The notes under the pieces were generated by a model that did no database searches, was not told the origin of the DNA, and worked only from the letters and a program-made list of their open reading frames with translations. From contig NZ_BIME01000001.1 of assembly GCF_004000925.1 (NCBI RefSeq), forward strand, positions 124,001 through 188,000: 64,000 nucleotides of DNA, written 5' to 3'. The stretch is from Paenibacillus illinoisensis NBRC 15959 (GTDB lineage: Bacteria > Bacillota > Bacilli > Paenibacillales > Paenibacillaceae). Shown piece after piece: positions 17,462 to 28,600 of this stretch (within the stretch, counting starts at the first letter, position 1; each line of letters begins with the position of its first letter). The position numbers and the translations under genes are program-made.

Positions 17462-19735
17462 TTATTGTTCTTCTCTGTACTTTCCGGGAGTCGTTCCAGC
17501 AATTTTCCGGAAGGAGCGAATAAAATTGGCCGAATTATTGTACTGCAGGCGCTCTGCAATTTCAGCAATTTTCATATCCGTCTCCTTCAGCCACTTCTTG
17601 GCCATATCCATTCGGTACATTGTCAGGTACTCCCCGAAGTTTACCCCCGTCTCCTGTCGAAACACGCGACTCACATAATGAGGGTGATAATTGATTCGTG
17701 CTGAGCAACTTTCCAAGGTTAATTCCGAGTCGAACTCCCGTTGAATCATGTCGACGATGGCTTCCGATATATGTTTAAATTGCGTTTCACGGCGATGCTC
17801 CAGTTCCTTGGCGTATGGCACAACAAATAATGTCCAAAACCAGGTCTTCATCTCCGTAACGTTCCGCAGCTTAAATAATGTATCAATTAAAGAGGACTCA
17901 TCTCCCTCAATGCCTTCCATTGGAATAGAAAGCTCATGACCGAATTTGAGGAAATTCACCAGCAACCTCAAAAGTGACAAATGATAGTGCTGAAATGGTG
18001 TTTGGGCCGGAAACAGTTCCTCCATAAAATGTTCCAATTCGATCTCGGATTGGGCCAGGTCTCCTGCTCGTATTGCATCGAACAGCGCCTGTTCTCGGTG
18101 ATGTGGAAACCTGCCCGGATCATTTTTCTGCGGCTGCACATCCTCTATAAACAGAATGGACTCTTGCCCAAGTCCCACACTAAATTTCAGTGATATCATG
18201 GCTTCATGCAGTGCATTCCTTGCTTGGTCAAAAACGTGAAATGGACGGCTGATTCCGATACTAACCCGGATCCCGAGATATTGGGCAACTGCCTTTTGGA
18301 CGTCCACAGATAACATGAACAACTCTTCCTTAAGCTCTGCACCCTCGTTCGATGAGCCGATCAGGGTAACTTGGTAATCAGTGGCCACTACTGGTACCAA
18401 CCTGTTATCACTTGGTATCAATTCACCGACCATATTACTGATTGCAAACAATAATAAGTCCCGATTCCTCTCCTCATAGCGGGTACCTAAAAGGGTATCC
18501 ATCTGGATCGCAATCAGGCTCATGGACGACCATGTTTGCTTAACGCCATACAGTCCCAATTTCTCTTCAAAATCGGTATGAGCAATCTCACCCTTCAGCA
18601 ACTTATGCATGAAGAACTCTTTTAGCTGTGATTGTTGGCCCTGGAGCTCGTTCATGACAACAGAGTGGTTACGAATTAGATCGTTTACCCGTTCTCCGAT
18701 CACTTGCAGTTCTCCCGAAGCTCTCTCCCTACCTGCTTCCGGGGTGGCTACAGCTGCAAGGGTCGAATAGATGGATCGAATCGGGCTGTACATTCTCTTC
18801 GAACCAAACCACGCCAGAATCAGAGTAATTAGCAAGATCAAAAAGCAAACGAGTAAGGTAATCCAGCCAATGATCTGATTCTGCTCGTTCACTTGTTCGT
18901 TAGAGGCCACCGAAACATAAACCCAGCCATTGTAGGAAGATTTACGATAGGTGACGGTTACCGTCTCCCCCTCATGCTTGGATATGTACTGCCCGGTGGT
19001 GGATTCGGTTTCTTGAAGCTGTTGAAGATAGGACTCCCCCGACATATTGCTTCCTGGTGACGCACCTTCATCACTTCGATGAATAAGATTTAAATCGCGA
19101 TCCAATATGAAAGCGTTTGCTATTTTCCCGTTTTGAACGGATAACGTTCTCCTTATCACGTCGGGAGACAACGCTACACTGATCAGGCCTTTGGGATTCG
19201 CAGCGTTAAAAGGATATTTTTTGACGAAATAGACAGACTCCGACGAATCATTCAGATTATCCTGCCCTCTGCTCCAGAAAGATCCAGCCTGTTCACGAGA
19301 AAACATCTCGAGTTGTGACTTGAATTCAGGGGAGCTGTATTCATTCACTCCGGTGCTTGTGACCAGCCATTTCTTGTTCAAACTGTACAAATAGATCTCC
19401 TTAATTCCCAGCTCGTACGTTTGAATCGTAGCAATACCCTTATACAGCTCATGAACCATTTCAAAATCCTCATTCGTAATCGGCTTGCTGAATGCCTGTC
19501 TAACGATTGGAGACTGCAAGAATTGCGTCGCCGAGTTATCAACGGTTCTCAGCATTTGCTCTACACCCATCTGCGTTTGCTGCAGCAGCAATTTATTGCC
19601 TTCATTCACCTTTTCCTGAACGGATAAAGAGGAATTATAGTATGAAAAGCTACCGAGAACAATTACCGGGAGAGTTCCTATGACAATAGAGAATAACAAA
19701 AGTTTCCACATAAAAGAAAGGGAACGTAATTTCAT
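17462..19735 (-). CDS. Membrane-bound AraC-type regulator with extracytoplasmic sensor
   Basis: The start chosen is ATG 19735 (GAGGAGGC just upstream), giving 757 residues; a further in-frame ATG lies at 19762. The layout is: membrane helix (about residues 10-30, LLFSIVIGTLPVIVLGSF), an extracytoplasmic sensor region of about 250 residues, a second helix (WITLLVCFLILLITLILAW), a cytoplasmic linker, and a C-terminal AraC domain with two helix-turn-helix motifs (LTLESCSARINYHPHYVSRV and MKIAEIAERLQYNNSANFIR). There is no phospho-receiver domain, so it is a one-component transmembrane regulator. It converges on importer 1 and follows the DUF4965 gene, so either set could be its target. Confidence 0.88.
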   Translation of the reverse strand: MKLRSLSFMWKLLLFSIVIGTLPVIVLGSFSYYNSSLSVQEKVNEGNKLLLQQTQMGVEQMLRTVDNSATQFLQSPIVRQAFSKPITNEDFEMVHELYKGIATIQTYELGIKEIYLYSLNKKWLVTSTGVNEYSSPEFKSQLEMFSREQAGSFWSRGQDNLNDSSESVYFVKKYPFNAANPKGLISVALSPDVIRRTLSVQNGKIANAFILDRDLNLIHRSDEGASPGSNMSGESYLQQLQETESTTGQYISKHEGETVTVTYRKSSYNGWVYVSVASNEQVNEQNQIIGWITLLVCFLILLITLILAWFGSKRMYSPIRSIYSTLAAVATPEAGRERASGELQVIGERVNDLIRNHSVVMNELQGQQSQLKEFFMHKLLKGEIAHTDFEEKLGLYGVKQTWSSMSLIAIQMDTLLGTRYEERNRDLLLFAISNMVGELIPSDNRLVPVVATDYQVTLIGSSNEGAELKEELFMLSVDVQKAVAQYLGIRVSIGISRPFHVFDQARNALHEAMISLKFSVGLGQESILFIEDVQPQKNDPGRFPHHREQALFDAIRAGDLAQSEIELEHFMEELFPAQTPFQHYHLSLLRLLVNFLKFGHELSIPMEGIEGDESSLIDTLFKLRNVTEMKTWFWTLFVVPYAKELEHRRETQFKHISEAIVDMIQREFDSELTLESCSARINYHPHYVSRVFRQETGVNFGEYLTMYRMDMAKKWLKETDMKIAEIAERLQYNNSANFIRSFRKIAGTTPGKYREEQ

Positions 19736-19847
19736 AATGCCTCCTCGGGGATTCCGGTTCATTCCATTATTACATTAGTTCCCAGATGAGGATACGTCAA
19801 TCCTTTTTAACTTTACCTTGAGAGAGCGTATGTCTGTGAAAAAGGAA

Positions 19848-21845
19848 TTATTTTAACAGATGAATAAAAAATCCCCCAACAACAGATCGATTCTGAAAGT
19901 TCAGCTGTTTACCGGTTAGGGTATCGTACCAGTCAGTTACTGGTACACGACTTGTTGTCTCATTCATAAATTGCCATAGTGGCAAAATCATTTGTTCAAA
20001 CTGCTCTTGTGTTTCGCTCATGGAGGCACACCATACAAGCCAATCGGATTTGGTATACGTATCCCGGCTATCCAGAGGCGTTCCATATCGATTTTGTTGA
20101 CGTACATAATAATTGAGTTCTTTCACAGCAATTTCTTTTGGGAACAGATTGAAGCCTAACAGACGATCCCACACCAAATTGTACTTCATACTCCATGATT
20201 CATTGGAGCTGTCAAACGTCAGCTTATAGTGATCATCGGCATCCGCCATGGACACCCATTCCTTTGCCATCTTTGCAGCCGCTTCGCGGTATACGGCTCC
20301 TTCTTTCTGCATCTCGAGCTGATCACACATATATGCGTAGGCAGCAATGCCCAATATCGCTTTGATGGAAAGATTGGCGTTATGTGCTAGATGGCCTGCG
20401 AAGTCATCGGTGCACAGCTGATTGTCCGGGTCCAGACCATGCTGCAGCAGATAAGACGCCCATTTCGTCAGAAGTTCCCAATGCTCACGGGCAAATTCAG
20501 CATGCTCCTCATATTTGCTTACCGCCGCCGCCATCAAAAGCATGTTGCCACATTCTTCGATCGGCATCTGGTACTCCAGCTTGTTCTCCCCATATACTTG
20601 ACCATTCGCTTTGGGGTAAGTCCCGACGTCATGGGGCGCAAAATCAAACGACCACTCACTGCTTTTGGCATGTTTATAGATGGGACGCATCATGCCTTTA
20701 ACCATTTCAGGATTATATTTCAGAAACAGCGGAATCGACGGGTAGCTTACATCCACCGTGGCAATGCAGCCATTACTGAAGTTTTCCTTGGAGAAAAATA
20801 AGACTTCGCCCGCTTCATCAACAACCAGCTTATGCGCAGCAATGGCTTGACGATAAGTGAGCGCCAAAATGTCTCGATAAGAAGCGCCGCCCGCCTCCTG
20901 ACTTTCCTGCAGGAGTTCACCATTAAAGCTGTCGCATTTCTTCCTAATCTCTTCATACTGTTGTACTGCCATAATCAGCATGTCATGAAAGGTCATTCCA
21001 TCTTTTCTCCAATAGGCGTTCAATGGTTGATGAAAATATTCAATCGAGTGAATGTCATCATATGCTAACATCAGATAACCGGTAATCGTTTCTTCATGGA
21101 CGTGACCCATATCCATCTCGGTTGCCATGACAGGCATATGATCAGATACTGCCCTTGGCTCATGGCCATCCTCTTTTACTTTCAACTCTCCTGTTCGAGC
21201 ATAATGCTCACGACCTGATACCGATTGAACAACCGATTGGCTATGGGGGGACAGGGGAACGGCCAGATACATATATCCCCAGTCTATTCTTGTATCATCA
21301 CCAGCAAGCTTCAATATGGGCTGTTCAACCGTTCCCATAGTCAATGCATGCAATTGTTGATTGATTACAGAAGAAGACCAGGTCACTTGCTGCTCTGGTG
21401 TGTTCACACACCATTCTCCAGTTACATCAAAATAAATCTTCAATTGGTGTTCTAGGCCATCAATCGCACGAGCAAGGAATGTAACATATGTCACGGGTCT
21501 GGATAAGACCTCAAGATCATCCAGTAATAACGGCGTGGTAAATTCAACCTGAAGCTCAATGCCTTCCCCTTCAAACGTGTAACGAGTCGTCACAGGTTCG
21601 ACAGTCAGATTCGTCTGTACAAGTGTGGCGTTTTCCTCCACATCTGCAGAACAATCAAGTAAATCCATTTTCCCCATAAATCTTCTGATTTTCCCATCGA
21701 TCACTGCCATCCCTACCATGCCTTGAGTTTTGTTGGTCCAGTGCCGAGTGTGTTCTTCATAGAGATGATCGGCTGTGGACCATACGCTAAAATACGGGTC
21801 GACCGTTACAAGCGGCACCGCTGGCGGCCTGAAACTTGTTGTCAT
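19848..21845 (-). CDS. DUF4965 / glutaminase A-like protein
   Basis: The start chosen is ATG 21845 (AAGGAGTG about 7 bases upstream), giving 665 residues. The order of segments follows the GtaA-like family: an N-terminal DUF5127-like beta domain (PPAVPLVTVDPYFSVWS, HWTNKTQGMVGMAVIDGK), a DUF4965 helical domain (REHYARTG to AYRQAIAAHKL), and a C-terminal DUF1793-like domain (SNGCIATVDVSYPSIPLFLK, DFAPHDVGTYPKANGQVYG). The name comes from a fungal glutaminase, but the helical region resembles six-hairpin glycosidases. There is no signal peptide, so it is cytoplasmic. It is the downstream member of the GH38/importer 2 gene set, arguing for a carbohydrate role. Confidence 0.82.
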   Translation of the reverse strand: MTTSFRPPAVPLVTVDPYFSVWSTADHLYEEHTRHWTNKTQGMVGMAVIDGKIRRFMGKMDLLDCSADVEENATLVQTNLTVEPVTTRYTFEGEGIELQVEFTTPLLLDDLEVLSRPVTYVTFLARAIDGLEHQLKIYFDVTGEWCVNTPEQQVTWSSSVINQQLHALTMGTVEQPILKLAGDDTRIDWGYMYLAVPLSPHSQSVVQSVSGREHYARTGELKVKEDGHEPRAVSDHMPVMATEMDMGHVHEETITGYLMLAYDDIHSIEYFHQPLNAYWRKDGMTFHDMLIMAVQQYEEIRKKCDSFNGELLQESQEAGGASYRDILALTYRQAIAAHKLVVDEAGEVLFFSKENFSNGCIATVDVSYPSIPLFLKYNPEMVKGMMRPIYKHAKSSEWSFDFAPHDVGTYPKANGQVYGENKLEYQMPIEECGNMLLMAAAVSKYEEHAEFAREHWELLTKWASYLLQHGLDPDNQLCTDDFAGHLAHNANLSIKAILGIAAYAYMCDQLEMQKEGAVYREAAAKMAKEWVSMADADDHYKLTFDSSNESWSMKYNLVWDRLLGFNLFPKEIAVKELNYYVRQQNRYGTPLDSRDTYTKSDWLVWCASMSETQEQFEQMILPLWQFMNETTSRVPVTDWYDTLTGKQLNFQNRSVVGGFFIHLLK

Positions 21846-22018
21846 GACGCTACACTCCTTCATATGATTGGTTGTCTTTTCTGAATATTAAAATGTATAC
21901 GCACTTTAAACTTCTACAGGTCGTTGCTCTACTCATCCATAAGGGCTTCGTTTGCCTTCCTGACAAGGCCTTACAAAGCCCATGGATCCTCTCATGTTAG
22001 CTTTACATGTTAGAATGA

Positions 22019-23671
22019 TCAGTTCGGCATCTGGACGGTCACCACGTCTTTTCCTTTCAGATTTTCATTGGTAAACTGCATCGCTTGATCGTATCCGGTA
22101 TTCCTCAGCTGATCCCTCAATTCGTTAATAATGCTCAAGGCGGCTTCATCCGATTTTGCAAAAACAGCTTCCTTCCAGGCATCTCCCATCCGGTCCATGG
22201 AAGGCTTCAACATTTCCCATTCAGGTGCGCTCGTGATGACATCCCCCGGATTATAAGCTGTAATAACCTGAATACCGTTTGGACGAAGTATTTTACGAGC
22301 ATGATCCATGGCATCCAGTCTAGCCTGATCTGCCCAGATATCTCCGCCAGCATATGAGTTGATGCGATCAAGTCCGGTTAGCGATTCCAAACCAATGCCA
22401 ATACCTACACTCTTGCGAACTTTACCGGATTGATCAGCTGCGAATTGTTCAAACCATTCCTGATTGGCTACAGGTTTGCCATCCTTCATATCCCAGTGAA
22501 CGCCTTGCACCCCATATCTGGCCAGCATAAAGCCTTCGTCAGAAGCCATGTAGTCCAGAAACTTAAGTGCTGCATCCACACATGCACCTTGGCAGTTTTT
22601 GGTGATAACCGTTACGTTGTTGCCCTGAATGCCAAGGTCCACGGGGCGAGTCGGATCAACATCAGCACGCTCTAACGGACCAACCGGAATGTAATCGCTT
22701 CCGGGATGAGAGGTGACATATTCCTTCGAAGCATCCAATATGGCCGGATAATGTGCGGCGAGGATAGCAATACGGCCTTGATTGATCTTTTCTTTGGCGA
22801 TGGGGTCGGTTTGGGTAAATACATCCGGATCGAGCAGGCCTTCTGCCAACAGTTTACGATAGAACAGCATGTATTCTTCATAACCTGGAGTGAAGAAACT
22901 GTGTTCTAGTGAACCATCGCCTTTGTCTACGTAACTTGCTCCAGAATAGAACATCGTATTGCCAATACCTACTGCCCAACCGTTACTGAATCCGCCCAGT
23001 GGAAATACGGGCTGCCCGTTTTCCTGCAGGTTGGCGTCTTTTATTTTTTTGAGAAATGCATAAAAATCCTCTTTCGTTACCACCGACTGCGGGTCCACAC
23101 CTACCTTTTCGGCAATGTCCTTGCGTACATAGAACCCGTAGAGCCAATCAATACCATCTTCGTTTGTAGCGGGCTGATTCTGCAAAAGCAGATACTTTTT
23201 GCCGTCATATGCATTGATCGCTTTTTCATATAATGCTGGCGGCACATTTTCTTCCGCAATCGACTTGGCCAGGTTGGGATAGTTATCCAACTTATCGGAT
23301 ATGTCGACTAACTGACCTTCTTTGGCGGCTTTGATGATCCCATCGAGCTCCCCTCCCCAAGCAGGGCCGGTATATATATCAGGCAAATCCTGTGTGGCAA
23401 AGATCTGATTTACCTTCTCGGTCTCACTGCCTTTGGTATATTCCCATTCTAGGGTCACTCCGGTCTTTTCCTTAATGACTTCCTCTATAGGGGTGATTCC
23501 ATTATCCGATCCGCCCGAACCATTCCAATTATGCAATATTTTTAGCGTGTCTCCGCCACCCTCTCCATCGCCTTCCCCGTTCCCTGATGAATTCATACAA
23601 CCACTCAGCAAACTTCCAGTCATAATGGATACGAGTAATATAGACATGCCTTTCGACCAAATCCTATTCAC
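22019..23671 (-). CDS. Sugar-binding lipoprotein of importer 2
   Basis: This 550-residue protein has a lipoprotein signal ending LLSGC, followed by a serine/glycine/glutamate-rich linker and a family 1 solute-binding domain (GGDTLKILHNWNGSGGSDNG at its start). The start is GTG 23671 with GGAGG about 8 bases upstream. It lies 67 bases after its permease genes and probably captures mannose-containing oligosaccharides, judging from the alpha-mannosidase in the same gene set. The 173 bases after it hold two copies of CATGTTAG and no clear terminator. Confidence 0.9.
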   Translation of the reverse strand: MNRIWSKGMSILLVSIMTGSLLSGCMNSSGNGEGDGEGGGDTLKILHNWNGSGGSDNGITPIEEVIKEKTGVTLEWEYTKGSETEKVNQIFATQDLPDIYTGPAWGGELDGIIKAAKEGQLVDISDKLDNYPNLAKSIAEENVPPALYEKAINAYDGKKYLLLQNQPATNEDGIDWLYGFYVRKDIAEKVGVDPQSVVTKEDFYAFLKKIKDANLQENGQPVFPLGGFSNGWAVGIGNTMFYSGASYVDKGDGSLEHSFFTPGYEEYMLFYRKLLAEGLLDPDVFTQTDPIAKEKINQGRIAILAAHYPAILDASKEYVTSHPGSDYIPVGPLERADVDPTRPVDLGIQGNNVTVITKNCQGACVDAALKFLDYMASDEGFMLARYGVQGVHWDMKDGKPVANQEWFEQFAADQSGKVRKSVGIGIGLESLTGLDRINSYAGGDIWADQARLDAMDHARKILRPNGIQVITAYNPGDVITSAPEWEMLKPSMDRMGDAWKEAVFAKSDEAALSIINELRDQLRNTGYDQAMQFTNENLKGKDVVTVQMPN

Positions 23672-23738
23672 ACCAATCGCCTCCTGGATATGGATATCAA
23701 TGAATCAAGGTTAAGCCTGATAGATAGAACTGATATGA

Positions 23739-24635
23739 TTAACCTTTAACCGAGCCGATCATGACCCCTTTGACAAAATAGCGTTGAAGAAACGGATAAA
23801 TGCACAAGATTGGAAAAACCGTAATAACAAGCAGGGCCATGCGCATGGATTCCGGTGTTGCTCCTGCCCCGCCGACTCCACCTATCGTCTGGCCTCCTTG
23901 CTGCGCTGCCCGCTGCATGGAATTGGATAATGCTTCTGCTTCCGTCAGCATTTCTTGCAGCAAGGTCTGCACCGGGATCAGATTTTTGTTGGATACGTAA
24001 TAGGCACCAGAGAACCAGTCATTCCAATGAGCTACTCCGATAAATAGAGAAATGGTTGCGAGCACAGGTCCTGAAAGAGGCAGGATGATTCTCACAAAGA
24101 TCTGGAAATCGCCATAGCCGTCAATACGGGCAGACTCCTCCAATTCCTCCGGTATGCCTTGCAGAAACGTACGAATAATGATGATGTGCATGAAATTAAA
24201 TAACAGAGGCAAAACGTACACCCAAAAGGTATTGATCAGATGCAGTTTTTGAAGTGTAATAAAGAACGGAATGAAACCCGCACTGAAAATCGTGGGCAAA
24301 AAAATGTAAAAGGTAAAAAAGGAACGGCCAGGCAATGTTTTTTTGGAAAGTGCATAAGCCATAAGGGTACACAATATCACGTGCAGGAACGTACCCAGCA
24401 CGGTGCGCATGAGGGTAATTTGGTATGCCTTCCAGATGCGTGCATTATCAAATACCTCGGCATAGTTCTCCAAAGTGAATTTTCGGGGTAAAAAATAAAT
24501 TGCCCCCTGCATCGAGTCCTTACCTTCATTTAATGAGTAGGCCAAAATATAAATAAAGGGGTAGATCATGGAGAAACCGACCAACGCTAGAAAAGTATAG
24601 TTGAATACTGAGAATACAGACCATTTTCGTTCCAT
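23739..24635 (-). CDS. Sugar ABC transporter permease, YtcP type (importer 2)
   Basis: This 298-residue protein has about six membrane helices, the opening VGFSMIYPFIYILAYSLNEG, the EAA loop ESARIDGYGDFQIFVRIILP and the terminal GVMIGSVKG. It is the channel partner of the LplB-type permease encoded 12 bases upstream. The ribosome binding site TAAGGAGGTG is excellent. Compared with the other two YtcP-type permeases in the window it carries a longer glycine/alanine-rich loop near the end (QQGGQTIGGVGGAGATPES). Confidence 0.9.
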   Translation of the reverse strand: MERKWSVFSVFNYTFLALVGFSMIYPFIYILAYSLNEGKDSMQGAIYFLPRKFTLENYAEVFDNARIWKAYQITLMRTVLGTFLHVILCTLMAYALSKKTLPGRSFFTFYIFLPTIFSAGFIPFFITLQKLHLINTFWVYVLPLLFNFMHIIIIRTFLQGIPEELEESARIDGYGDFQIFVRIILPLSGPVLATISLFIGVAHWNDWFSGAYYVSNKNLIPVQTLLQEMLTEAEALSNSMQRAAQQGGQTIGGVGGAGATPESMRMALLVITVFPILCIYPFLQRYFVKGVMIGSVKG

Positions 24636-24647
24636 ATCGTCACCTCC

Positions 24648-25574
24648 TTAGAACAGGGATACATCACTGACTTTGCGGGCAATGCGATTGACGGTCAGTA
24701 CCAGAATAAGTCCTATAATGCTTTGGAATAACCCAACAGCTGCGGCATAACTGAGGCGCCCTTCGCGAATCCCGGAGTTGATGGCATGAACATCCAGTAC
24801 GCTCCCAATGCTCGCGGTAGCAGGTCCATTCAGAAGAAGCAGCTGTTCGTATCCTGCACTCATCAAGCTGCCTACGGCAAGAATGAACAAGAGGATCGCC
24901 ACACTGCGAATGCCGGGAAGTGTCACGTGCCACATCTGCCTGAAACGTCCCGCACCATCAATCTTGGCAGCCTCATATAGCTGCTGATCGATCCCTGCGA
25001 TGGCAGCCATGAAGATAATGGAGTTCCAGCCGATGTTTTTCCAGATGTCCGATCCAACAATCAGTTGATAGAACCAGGTTGGATTGTTCAGAAACTGGAT
25101 TGATTCTGCCCCCATCGTTCCCATTAAGTCATTGACTGGTCCACCATAGGGTGTCAACAGCCTCTGCATCAGCGTGACCACTACGATCCAGGATACGAAA
25201 TAAGGCAAGTAGGATAACGTTTGAACAGTCTTCTTAAACCGGATCATGCGGACTTCATTTAACAGGAGTGCAAGAATAATGGGCATCGGAAAACCGATCA
25301 GCAGCTTCATAAGACTGATGATGATCGTATTGCGGATGATGTCACCGGATTGATAGTAATTGAAGAACTGTTCGAAATACTTGAAACCCGCCCATGGGCT
25401 TCCGGTAAATCCACCCATAAAGTTGTAGTCCCTGAAGGCAACCTGGATTCCGTACAACGGGACATAAGAGAAAAGAAAAAACCAGACAATACCTGGCAGC
25501 ATGAACAAATAAAAAAGTTTATGCTGCCAGATTCGCTTCATCAATCGATTGTTGGTTGCTCTTGGCTTGATCAC
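24648..25574 (-). CDS. Sugar ABC transporter permease, LplB type (importer 2)
   Basis: This 308-residue protein has the LplB-type opening MLPGIVWFFLFSYVPLYGIQ, about six helices and the EAA loop EAAKIDGAGRFRQMWHVTLP. The start is GTG 25574 with GGAGAGGTG upstream. It lies between the GH38 alpha-mannosidase (37 bases upstream) and the second permease (12 bases downstream), so the enzyme and the importer are almost certainly cotranscribed. No ATPase gene accompanies it. Confidence 0.9.
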   Translation of the reverse strand: MIKPRATNNRLMKRIWQHKLFYLFMLPGIVWFFLFSYVPLYGIQVAFRDYNFMGGFTGSPWAGFKYFEQFFNYYQSGDIIRNTIIISLMKLLIGFPMPIILALLLNEVRMIRFKKTVQTLSYLPYFVSWIVVVTLMQRLLTPYGGPVNDLMGTMGAESIQFLNNPTWFYQLIVGSDIWKNIGWNSIIFMAAIAGIDQQLYEAAKIDGAGRFRQMWHVTLPGIRSVAILLFILAVGSLMSAGYEQLLLLNGPATASIGSVLDVHAINSGIREGRLSYAAAVGLFQSIIGLILVLTVNRIARKVSDVSLF

Positions 25575-25611
25575 ATTCCCACCTCTCCTTTCTCAAAATG
25601 ACGAACATCCG

Positions 25612-28600
25612 CTACCTCTTCTGTACCTGCAACAACTTCAAACGCAGAGTAATGATTTCAAATGGCTTAAATGATAGCGATATTTGGGATGGATCTGTCA
25701 TCGGAAGTGGCGATTTGATGTTCTCCATCAGATCAGCTTCCCAGGCCTCAGCGGTATCGAATCCAAGGTGAATGACCGTATGAGCATGTGTTCCAGACGT
25801 TTCATACAGCCGAACGATGATCTCGTCACCATCTTCAGCCTTTTTGATGGACTCAACCATGACATGTGTATGGTCAGGTTGCAGAAATGATTTTGAGAAA
25901 GGCAGATTTCCATCCTGTTTAACGCCTACCGAGGGTAACACCACTACACGCAAAGGGATGTTCAATTCATTGCCTCTTCGATAGATCTCGGCTTGAACGT
26001 GATTCCCTTGATGCGGATATAACGAGTAAGTGAATTCGTGTTCAGCACGATCTGCTTCCGGATCAGGGTACGAGCTGCTGCGCAGCAGGTTCAGGTCAAG
26101 CACATTATCAAAGGCTCTGTGACCATACTTGCAATCATTGAGTAATGCCACACCGTAATCAGGCTCGGATATATCCATCCACTGATGTGCGCAGATCTCA
26201 TCCTTCGCAAAGTCCCACATCGTATTGCGATGGGTCGGTCTGGACAGACTGCCAAACTGAATCTCACAATGCACCTGATCTGTGCGAACATTCACCGGGA
26301 AAGACGTACGCAGCATCTTGGCGTTTTCTCGCCAATCCACCTTGGTTACAAAATCGATTCTCCGGCTGCCCTCAGTAAGAATAACGCTCTGAGTCAACTC
26401 GGATTCGCCATAGTTGTATTGGAAGATCAGACCAATCCTTGGCCCATCGCGAAGTTCACGAATTTCATGCAATGTTAGCGGCACTCCGGCCTTCTCTGAA
26501 TAATCATGGCTGAAATCCCATGCATCTCCTTCATCATGATACACACGCAGTTTATTTCCCTGATGTCCCTGTGGAATGACTTCTCGTGCTTCTGCTTTAT
26601 CCAAGATAGAGAGAATGGCACCGTTCGGATCAAATTTCACGAGGAATGAATCGTTTTCTATGAAGCGTTCTTCCACATTTACATGTAACTCTGAATCCAG
26701 TATCCCTGATTCCTGTTCAATGCAGGCTCCGGACTCATCTATGCTGTTCTGGTTAGAATATTCAGGAACAACCGTGTATCCCATGGAGGGAACCTGAACC
26801 TTCATCCACCGGCCTTGCATGTGAAGCCATTCCTGTCGCTCCCAAGGTAATGAATTAAACACCACTGCAGATGCGGAGAGAGACTTCTCGCTTGGAGCCA
26901 TCTGATCTGCCAAACGGCTGTAGGTATCTGCAATCCTGTTCTCTGTTTGGATGAACAGCTCTTCATACCTGATTAGCGATTCATCGTATACCCGCTTGAT
27001 CGATGATCCCGGAAGGATATCATGAAATTGGTACAACAAGACTTCCTTCCAAATGGTTTCAAGTAGATCAGAGGGATAAGAGTGACCTAACTGGGCTGCA
27101 GCCAGAACGGATGCAAATTCCAATTCACGCAGCGCTTTCTCCATTTTCCGGTTATACCGCTTGCTTCGCGCCTGACTAGTCAAGGTACCCTGATGCTTTT
27201 CCAAATACAGCTCCCCGCGCCACGTCTGGAATTTCTCTCGTTCTTCATTGAGCTTTTCAAAAAATGACCAAGAAGGCTCCTGTATAACGGGAGACAAGCC
27301 GAGCAGGTTCTTGGTCCGTTCAAGCCGTTCCAGATGCTCTTCACCCGGTCCTCCTCCCCCATCCCCTATCCCGAAGAGCATCAGCGCGTGTCCGGATACA
27401 TTTTTATCCAGATATCCCTGCTCAGCCTTGGCAATGGAACGGGGTGCTGCCGGGCTGTTGTACGTATCCTCGGGAGGCATATGCGTTAATACCGCTGAGC
27501 CATCAATTCCTTCCCACATAAATGAATGATGGGGATGCCTATTGTACTCACTCCAGGAGAGTTTCTGGGTCATCATATAATCGACTCCGGATTTCTTCAA
27601 TAATTGGGGCAAGCTTGCCGAATAACCAAATACGTCAGGCATCCAAAGTGATTTCATCTCCATCCCGAACTCTTGTTGAAAATAACGTTTGCCATACAGA
27701 ATCTGCCGTACAAGGGATTCTCCGCCCGGCACATTCGTATCCGACTCCACCCACATGGCTCCCTGCGGCTCCCATCTTCCTTCACGTACTCGTTCCTTGA
27801 TCTGATCATATAACTTGGGATAATGCTGCTTCATCCAATCGTACAGCTGGGGCTGACTCGCTCCAAACACATAGTCCGGATAACGTTCCATCATGCGAAG
27901 CACGGTCGAGAACGTTCTAGCCCCTTTACGGATCGTTTCACGGATCGGCCATAACCAGGCTAAATCGATATGTGCATGACCTACAGAACTCAGGGTTAAG
28001 ATCGAATCTCCCCCTTGAAAACTGAGCTGTTCATGCGTTTGTCTCTTCGCCAGTCGGATACGCTCTTCCGAGAATTCGGTCAGCTGCAAGGACACGTCAT
28101 AGAGTGTCTGGTAGATTCTTTCCTTGCGAGCTGTTCCAGCTGGGAGATGTTCTGCCGTCTCCAGCAGAACTTCGGTGTCGTAGTACAAACTACGAATGTC
28201 TTCTCGGCAGACTGCGATAACAGCCTCTCTCAGAGAGCCGCCCTGATACTTGCCAAACAAATCGTTATTGCCTGCTTCTGCCCATACTTCGATCTCATCT
28301 CCTCTGATACATGCTTCACGGAGCTGAACGACTCGCTTGCCAGGCAAGCCCAAGGAGAAGTCAAATTCGGAGTTAATGGTTGTCAACCCCTGAACAGGCG
28401 TTCCTTCGTGGTCAACCAGACATAGTTCGCCACTGACGTCCAACAAGAGAACGATGCTCTCATGACTGTTGACTTTATGGGCTGGAGTTTTGCCCGTGAA
28501 ACGGAACCAGGCACAGTCCCATAGCTCTCCCCAGCGTTCTCCTGGATGGAGCGTAACTTCCGTTCCCGACATCCGGGATTCATAGGATACGGGCTCTGGC

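Noticed and set aside
17144..17704. Rightward 186-codon ORF over the importer 1 terminator
   Set aside because: It overlaps the binding-protein gene in another frame, crosses the terminator and continues antisense into the regulator.
20391..20801. Rightward 136-codon ORF inside the DUF4965 gene
   Set aside because: Antisense to a conserved coding sequence, with no ribosome binding site and no protein-like pattern.
28015..28425. Long rightward ORF inside the GH38 gene
   Set aside because: Antisense frame of a conserved enzyme gene; its length follows from codon composition.
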